Assembly: GCA_036003885.1 (NCBI GenBank) | Contig: DASYSA010000552.1 | Coordinates: forward strand, 1 to 5,898 | Direction of reading: 5' to 3' | Origin: DASYSA01 sp036003885 | Lineage (GTDB): Bacteria > Acidobacteriota > Blastocatellia > UBA7656 | DNA length: 5,898 nucleotides | In this document: positions 1 to 3,552 of the stretch, piece after piece | Layout of the letters: each line of letters starts with the position of its first letter | Numbering within the stretch: the first letter of the stretch is position 1 | Made by a program: the position numbers and the translations under genes | The notes under the pieces: generated by a model | What the model was told of the DNA's origin: nothing | Databases searched by the model: none | Seen by the model: the letters and a program-made list of their open reading frames with translations, nothing else

Positions 1-61
1 GGACTCCTTCCTTCAGTCGCTCCACATGGGAACGAAGAGCCCAAAGTTTGGAATTCGTGTT

Positions 62-105
62 GGGGACCATTGAACGATGGCGATCTTCGTTGCAATCAGG
101 TCCCC
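62..105 (+). other. Imperfect GC-rich hairpin downstream of the hydrolase gene
   Basis: GGGGACC (62-68) pairs with GGTCCCC (99-105). The stem continues inward with ATTG/CAAT and AACGA/TCGTT, interrupted by small bulges, around a loop at 78-86. A weak T-run (GAATTTT) follows on the plus strand, so it might terminate a plus-strand gene ending left of the window, but the run is short and the loop is large. Bases 1-128 hold nothing else that I recognise. Confidence 0.3.
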
Positions 106-128
106 GAATTTTACGGATTGGCCGCCAG

Positions 129-177
129 CACTCAGCACTCAGGACTCAGCACTCAGCACTCAGGACTCAGCACTCAT
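129..177. repeat. Seven-copy heptamer array (CACTCAG/GACTCAG)
   Basis: Seven uninterrupted 7-bp units run in the order CACTCAG, CACTCAG, GACTCAG, CACTCAG, CACTCAG, GACTCAG, CACTCAT, giving a 21-bp higher-order period. The last unit contains the TGA stop codon (174-176, minus strand) of the hydrolase gene, so the array starts exactly where that reading frame ends. There are no spacers and no unit longer than 7 bp, which excludes a CRISPR array. It resembles heptameric STRR repeats. No inverted partner is visible in the window. Confidence 0.9.
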
Positions 178-1670
178 CTCGTGTGTTTCAATATCCAGTC
201 CGACATTACATCGAGAGCCGCGGGAGATATCGTCTCCTGGATCTCCGCATACTCACTGACCGCTCCGGTCTTGGAGGTCTGAAACAGGTGATTGAGTCCT
301 GGCAGCTTCACAATCTTGTAGTCCGGATTCTTAGCGGACGCCAGCGTTTGCTCGATAACCCTCAGGTCTTCGTCGGGCGGCACCTGCAGGTCCTTCTCAC
401 CGTTGATGGCCAGCACCGGACACCGCACCTTCATCAAGGCCGGCTTCGGATCGTAGGTGAGAAAGTAACGGAACCATGGCGTCAGCACCATCTTGAGTTG
501 AGCATTTAATGTCGCTTCGGTACCCGATGCTTTCTTCTGCTCGTCGGTCATGTCCGCGGTTATCTTCGAGAAGTTCTCGCGTATTCGCTTCTCCGCGGCC
601 GTGTTGTCCTTTTCCTCCTTCAAAACGGCGAAGATTGCCTGCTGGGCGGCGCGGCTCCTGGCGATCATTTTGTCAGGTGTGCCACTTGCTTTCGCGATCA
701 ATGCGCTCTGCAGGTAGAGAATCTCTTCACCCACCAGCCCAGGGCCTGCCATCAACACTATGAATGCGACGTCGGTTGAACGGGCTGCCACCATCGGGGC
801 GATCAAGCCTCCTTCGCTGTGCCCGATGAGGCCGATCTGCTTCGGGTTGATCTCTTTTCGCGCTTTGAGAATCTCGATCCCCGCAAGCACGTCGCCCGCA
901 AAGTCTTCACTGGTCGAAGTGGAGATGCTTCCGGTCGAGCCGCCCACACCACGGTCATCGACCCTCAGCACGGCGATTCCTTTGCGAGTCAGATGGTCGG
1001 ACAGCACCAGGAATGGCTTATGTCCTAACAACTCTTCATTACGGTTTTGAGGGCCTGAGCCTGTGATGAGAACGACGGCGGGAAAGGGCCCTGTCGCACG
1101 CGGGAGCGTCAAGGTGCCGGCCAGCTTCACGCCGCCGGCCTTGTTCTCGTAACTCACTTCTTCTTCATCATAGGGATAGGGCTTCTTTGGTTCCTGCGGT
1201 TTGAGTGCGGTCTCAGGCTTCTTTGGTTCTTGCGGTTTGATCGGGGTTTCGGGCTTTTTTTCAACCCGCTTGAGGTTCAATGGCAAGGAGTTGTCCGCTT
1301 GCCGCCACGTACCCGACACTTCGGACCTGTCCTTGTTGAGCGTCCCCTCGTAGTTGCCTCCGATTATCTTCATCTCGAAGCGGAGGGCATCCCCGTCAAC
1401 AGAGATCGAACTGACAGGCAGATCCATGGCCTCCTGGTCGAGGCTATCCAGCGTGGCAGCTAAGGTGCCATCTTTCTCTTTGGATATCTTGAGTACGAGC
1501 CTGAGCTTTGCTCCACCGACATCGAGCGCACCCTCCCATGAGCCTTCGATGCCGCGCGGCGGGGCTTTTTGCTCAGCCTGAGCGGCAAACGTTCGGGCAA
1601 CCGCCAGAGGGGCAATTTGCCCGATGACCAACATTATTAAGGTTATGGCGACCAGGGAAGGCTTTTTCAT
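174..1670 (-). CDS. Exported two-domain alpha/beta hydrolase (serine esterase/acylhydrolase-like)
   Basis: This is a probable secreted or periplasmic serine hydrolase of 498 residues. The ATG at 1670 is preceded by AGGAG (1677-1681) at 6-nt spacing. Residues 1-30 form a signal peptide: two Lys, a hydrophobic core, then an Ala-rich cleavage region. Residues about 40-136 look like a small beta-rich domain (GSWEGALD at the front, VSGTW near the end) often placed before such hydrolases. Residues 138-167 are a Pro/Lys/Glu linker with the repeat KPQEPKKP. The catalytic domain spans about 172-498, with an oxyanion-type segment TGSGPQNRNE (203-212), nucleophile elbow GHSEGG (Ser285), Asp427 in NGEKD and His461 in LNHLF. 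The triad is therefore complete. The substrate is unknown; small esters, peptides or acyl groups are all possible. It has its own likely promoter (1718-1746), and its stop codon lies inside a heptamer array. The fold assignment is firm; the substrate and exact location are inference. Confidence 0.92.
   Translation of the reverse strand: MKKPSLVAITLIMLVIGQIAPLAVARTFAAQAEQKAPPRGIEGSWEGALDVGGAKLRLVLKISKEKDGTLAATLDSLDQEAMDLPVSSISVDGDALRFEMKIIGGNYEGTLNKDRSEVSGTWRQADNSLPLNLKRVEKKPETPIKPQEPKKPETALKPQEPKKPYPYDEEEVSYENKAGGVKLAGTLTLPRATGPFPAVVLITGSGPQNRNEELLGHKPFLVLSDHLTRKGIAVLRVDDRGVGGSTGSISTSTSEDFAGDVLAGIEILKARKEINPKQIGLIGHSEGGLIAPMVAARSTDVAFIVLMAGPGLVGEEILYLQSALIAKASGTPDKMIARSRAAQQAIFAVLKEEKDNTAAEKRIRENFSKITADMTDEQKKASGTEATLNAQLKMVLTPWFRYFLTYDPKPALMKVRCPVLAINGEKDLQVPPDEDLRVIEQTLASAKNPDYKIVKLPGLNHLFQTSKTGAVSEYAEIQETISPAALDVMSDWILKHTR
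1180..1251 (-). repeat. 36-bp in-frame tandem repeat encoding the Pro/Lys linker
   Basis: Two 36-bp units (1180-1215 and 1216-1251) share a 25-bp block that differs at one base, and the start of a third unit follows. Being a multiple of three, each unit adds 12 residues (pattern PET..KPQEPKK) to the linker between the two hydrolase domains. The near-identity at DNA level suggests recent slippage or duplication. Confidence 0.85.
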
Positions 1671-1717
1671 ATCTATCTCCTCGCGTGACTTGAGTCCTGG
1701 TAATGAGTCAGGCTCAA

Positions 1718-1746
1718 ATCTTACGACTTATCTTATTGTGTTTCAA
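1718..1746 (-). promoter_or_regulatory. Probable sigma-70-type promoter of the hydrolase gene
   Basis: Read on the minus strand, TTGAAA (1746-1741, five of six -35 consensus bases) is followed by a 17-nt spacer and TAAGAT (1723-1718, four of six -10 bases). Transcription would start near 1711, giving a leader of about 40 nt with AGGAG before the ATG at 1670. An imperfect palindrome, TTGAGCCTG/CAGGACTCAA (1717-1690), lies directly after the -10 element over the predicted start and could be an operator. This is sequence inspection only. Confidence 0.45.
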
Positions 1747-1799
1747 ATGACGCGCGCCCTGACGCCGGGAACAGGGAGGGGCATGACGGCGGGGAGGAC

Positions 1800-1860
1800 G
1801 AAAGGGAGAAGGGGAGAAGGGGAGAGTGGGAGAGTGGGAGAGGGGAGAGGGGGAGTGGGG
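1800..1860. repeat. Polypurine G-run tract (GGGGAGA-like heptads)
   Basis: The plus strand is purine throughout these 61 bases except for three T residues (1827, 1835, 1856). It is built from degenerate GGGGAGA or GGGAGAGT units of 7-8 bp. Many runs of three to five G make it a candidate for G-quadruplex or triplex DNA. It sits between the sigma factor stop and the hydrolase promoter. In transcripts from the minus strand it would read as a C/U tract. Confidence 0.75.
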
Positions 1861-1863
1861 TGC

Positions 1864-1920
1864 GCCCCTGACCCCCGACCCCCTGGCCCCTGACTTCTGA
1901 CCCCTGACCCCTGGCCCCAG
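1864..1920. repeat. Degenerate heptamer array (CCCCTGA-like)
   Basis: Eight units fit a 7-bp period, with one 8-bp unit: GCCCCTG, ACCCCCG, the 8-mer, GCCCCTG, ACTTCTG, ACCCCTG, ACCCCTG, GCCCCAG. The array ends one base before the TGA stop (1922-1924) of the sigma factor gene. In that gene's sense RNA it would be a series of GGGG runs just after the stop codon. The unit ACTTCTG is also the unit type of the array at 3423-3471, so these arrays probably have a related origin. Confidence 0.8.
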
Positions 1921-1921
1921 A

Positions 1922-2758
1922 TCAATTGTTTTCTTCTTCGCGGCGGTTCAGACCTTCGAAGAAGGAATCGTGGAGTGGACGCGTTGAGCTTTCGGGGAAG
2001 GCGGCTTCGCGGACGATCTTCAGCCGCGCGTCGAACAGGTTGTCCGAAGTAACGGTCGCTCCGGGGAGTACCTCTATCTGAACAAGATCGTGACCCCTGT
2101 TTGCCTCCGGCGTGAACTCACGCAGTCCGCGGCATTGCCAGCAGGCTCCGGTCTTGTTGATGAGCTGGCAGAGTCCCTCGTAGCTTCGCCTCATCTTCGA
2201 GCGGGCTGCGGACAGGCGATGGCGGAAGACCGGCTCGGATATGCCGATCATTCCGGCAGCTTCCTGATTGTTGAAGCCCAACACTTCGCGAAGCATCAAC
2301 GCCGCCTGCTCTTCGGGCTCGAGCGTGCGCGAGACGCATGAAAAGCAGAACGCAATGTGCTCGCGAATCTCGAAGACGAAATCGGGCTGACTCAGTGTGG
2401 CGCCGACTCTTTCGATCGCTTCCGAGTCGGCTTCTGTCACTTGTTGGCCGATCAATTGGGCCTCGACACGCCAGCGCCTCTTGTTTCGGAGATGATCCAT
2501 GCACGTGTGACTGGCGATACCGAACAACCAGGTCTTGAAGCGAGACTCGCCACGATAAGTGCGAAGCCCTTCCAGCGTTCGTATGAGCACGTCCTGCATC
2601 AGGTCCTCTGCGTCATGGGCATTGGTCACCATACGGTAGATGTAAGAGAAGAGGGGCTTGCGAAAGGGCTCGACGAGCTCCGCAAATGCCGTCTCATCGC
2701 CGCCCATCGCGCGTTCGACCAATTGCGTCTCCTGTTCGAGCGGTATCTGCGGGATCAT
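1922..2758 (-). CDS. ECF-type sigma-70 family RNA polymerase sigma factor with C-terminal extension
   Basis: This is a 278-residue group 4 (ECF) sigma factor, which would direct RNA polymerase to a special promoter set. The ATG at 2758 follows AGAGGA (2766-2771) at 7-nt spacing. Region 2 is at about residues 20-97, including DAEDLMQDVLIRTLEGL (49-65) and the -10-binding stretch with RFKTWLFGIASH (73-84). The linker is longer than usual (98-128). Region 4 is at about 130-195, with the helix-turn-helix around FNNQEAAGMIGIS (162-174). A typical ECF ends near 190-200; here about 80 more residues follow, starting with a CWQC motif (206-209) and ending in a charged tail. A second CxxC (138/141) lies before region 4. 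No anti-sigma gene is adjacent, so the extension may regulate activity itself (inference). Its targets, and any link to neighbouring genes, are unknown. Confidence 0.93.
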   Translation of the reverse strand: MIPQIPLEQETQLVERAMGGDETAFAELVEPFRKPLFSYIYRMVTNAHDAEDLMQDVLIRTLEGLRTYRGESRFKTWLFGIASHTCMDHLRNKRRWRVEAQLIGQQVTEADSEAIERVGATLSQPDFVFEIREHIAFCFSCVSRTLEPEEQAALMLREVLGFNNQEAAGMIGISEPVFRHRLSAARSKMRRSYEGLCQLINKTGACWQCRGLREFTPEANRGHDLVQIEVLPGATVTSDNLFDARLKIVREAAFPESSTRPLHDSFFEGLNRREEENN

Positions 2759-2783
2759 ATGAGATTCCTCTCTGCGTCGTGTC

Positions 2784-2821
2784 TACGTTTTACGTTTTAC
2801 GTTTTGCGTTTACGTTTCACG
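2784..2821. repeat. Heptamer array TACGTTT, left arm of an inverted pair
   Basis: Three exact TACGTTT units (2784-2804) are followed by TGCGTTT and a slightly broken ACGTTTC. The array lies 26 bases upstream of the sigma factor start codon and would be in that gene's leader RNA. Its counterpart in opposite orientation is at 2875-2907. Confidence 0.85.
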
Positions 2822-2825
2822 CTGT

Positions 2826-2841
2826 GGCGAAGCCGTTCGCC
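2826..2841. other. Perfect 6-bp hairpin between the two heptamer arms
   Basis: GGCGAA (2826-2831) and TTCGCC (2836-2841) pair around a four-base loop; TCAC/GTGA outside (2817-2820/2842-2845) could extend the stem across a one-sided bulge. It has no T-run on either side, so it is not a convincing intrinsic terminator. It sits at the centre of the larger inverted repeat formed by the flanking arrays. A TATGAT hexamer on the minus strand (2850-2845) beside it could be a -10 element for the sigma gene, but no matching -35 is visible. Confidence 0.5.
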
Positions 2842-2874
2842 GTGATCATATCTCCTTCCACTTGCTCCTCACGA

Positions 2875-2907
2875 ACGCAAAACGCAAAACGCAAAACGCG
2901 AAACGTT
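2875..2907. repeat. Heptamer array ACGCAAA, right arm of an inverted pair
   Basis: Three exact ACGCAAA units (2875-2895), then ACGCGAA and ACGTT, end five bases before the TAG stop (2912-2914) of the VOC gene. In the minus-strand transcript these read GCGUUUU and can pair with the AAAACGU units of the array at 2784-2821, using G·U pairs where the two arms differ. Confidence 0.85.
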
Positions 2908-2911
2908 AATA

Positions 2912-3262
2912 CTACTGCTGCATCAGCACCTGGCAAAGCTGCAGGCGATTTCCGGCCGGATCGCGAAAGCTTGCAATGCGCACCACGCCCGGCACCTCCA
3001 TAACGTCGCCTTCGAACTTGACGCCTTTGGCGCCCAGGTCTTTGCGCGACCGATCGAGATCATCAACCTTGAGCACAACCGTGGCTCCGCCTTCACCGGG
3101 CTCGCTTATAGCCGACAGCCCGATCGAGACTGCCCCATGAGCGTGACTGAACTCGGACCAGCCCTCCATCTCGAAGGTCTTCTTCAGTCCGAGTACCTCG
3201 CCGTAGAATCGCTTCGCCGCGGCCAGGTCCTTAACCGCATACCATGCAAGATTCACTTCCAT
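2912..3262 (-). CDS. VOC superfamily protein (glyoxalase/bleomycin-resistance/dioxygenase fold)
   Basis: This is a 116-residue single VOC module, normally a subunit of a metal-dependent dimer. An N-terminal beta-alpha segment ends in AAAKRFYGEVLGL (14-26, the usual FY..vLGl signature). A central strand contains AVSIGL (44-49), and a second half has VDDLDRSRKDLGAKG (66-80). The family's closing motif FRDPAGNRLQL is at 99-109. I chose the ATG at 3262 because GGAGGT (3275-3270) lies 7 nt before it. A longer frame beginning with TTG at 3277 would start inside that ribosome binding site. Members include glyoxalases, dioxygenases and antibiotic-sequestering proteins. Nothing here decides the substrate, and metal ligands cannot be assigned with certainty. 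It is transcribed away from the helicase gene, towards the sigma gene. A heptamer array follows its stop. Confidence 0.9.
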   Translation of the reverse strand: MEVNLAWYAVKDLAAAKRFYGEVLGLKKTFEMEGWSEFSHAHGAVSIGLSAISEPGEGGATVVLKVDDLDRSRKDLGAKGVKFEGDVMEVPGVVRIASFRDPAGNRLQLCQVLMQQ

Positions 3263-3336
3263 TGTCGTCACCTCCAAAAAAATTTCGTTTCCTGCTTACT
3301 TAGTCGTTTGGCCCGGTCATTTCCGCCAAGTCTCTG

Positions 3337-3390
3337 AGAAGTCAGAGGTCAGAGGTCAGAAGTCAGAGGTCAGAAGTCAGAGATCAGCTG
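3337..3390. repeat. Heptamer array AGAGGTC/AGAAGTC, left arm of a long stem
   Basis: Seven exact-length units (3337-3385) run AGAAGTC, AGAGGTC, AGAGGTC, AGAAGTC, AGAGGTC, AGAAGTC, AGAGATC, followed by AGCTG. It is the reverse complement, with few mismatches, of the array at 3423-3471. Bases 3349-3382 pair perfectly with 3431-3464 (34 bp). It lies in the divergent region between the VOC and helicase genes. Confidence 0.92.
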
Positions 3391-3422
3391 GTCATTAGTC
3401 GGCCGGTGCCTGTCGCTGCTGG

Positions 3423-3485
3423 CCTCTGACCTCTGACTTCTGACCTCTGACTTCTGACCTCTGATCTCTGACCACGGACCACGGT
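3423..3485. repeat. Heptamer array CCTCTGA/CTTCTGA, right arm of a long stem
   Basis: Seven units (3423-3471) run CCTCTGA, CCTCTGA, CTTCTGA, CCTCTGA, CTTCTGA, CCTCTGA, TCTCTGA. They are followed in register by CCACGGA and CCACGGT, so the 7-bp phase holds for nine units up to 3485. The hairpin loop with the left arm is about 3388-3425. A TTGACT hexamer (3485-3490) follows, which could be a -35 element for the helicase gene, but I see no good -10 at proper spacing. The rest, 3491-3543, holds nothing else recognisable. Confidence 0.92.
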
Positions 3486-3552
3486 TGACTTAACTACCCC
3501 TCTTCTGGTTTTCTTAGGGTCATTCGCCCCAGCGAGCGGCAGCGGAGGTGTC

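Noticed and set aside
129..177. Insertion sequence end or attachment site at the left edge
   Set aside because: No transposase, terminal inverted repeat pair or target duplication is visible; a simple tandem array explains it.
1922..2173. Assignment of the sigma factor to the ECF41 group with a SnoaL-like C-terminal domain
   Set aside because: The extension is only about 80 residues and lacks the helix-sheet pattern I would expect of SnoaL; the CWQC motif points elsewhere.
2357..2845. A plus-strand protein-coding gene opposite the sigma factor
   Set aside because: The reading frame lies antisense to clear sigma region 2 and 4 motifs and runs into the heptamer repeat. It resembles no family, so it is a shadow frame.
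2817..2849. Ten-codon leader peptide on the minus strand upstream of the sigma gene
   Set aside because: The AAGGAG before its ATG is only two bases away, which is too close, and the peptide has no recognisable attenuator pattern. Chance is the simpler explanation.
3263..3277. Longer VOC protein starting at TTG 3277
   Set aside because: This TTG lies within the GGAGGT ribosome binding site that serves the ATG at 3262, and the extra five residues do not belong to the VOC fold.
129..3485. CRISPR arrays, because of many short direct repeats
   Set aside because: Units are only 7 bp and contiguous with no unique spacers, and no cas gene is present.
3485..3516. Sigma-70 promoter for the helicase gene (TTGACT as -35)
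   Set aside because: No hexamer at 16-18 nt spacing resembles a -10; the best is about three of six bases at poor positions.
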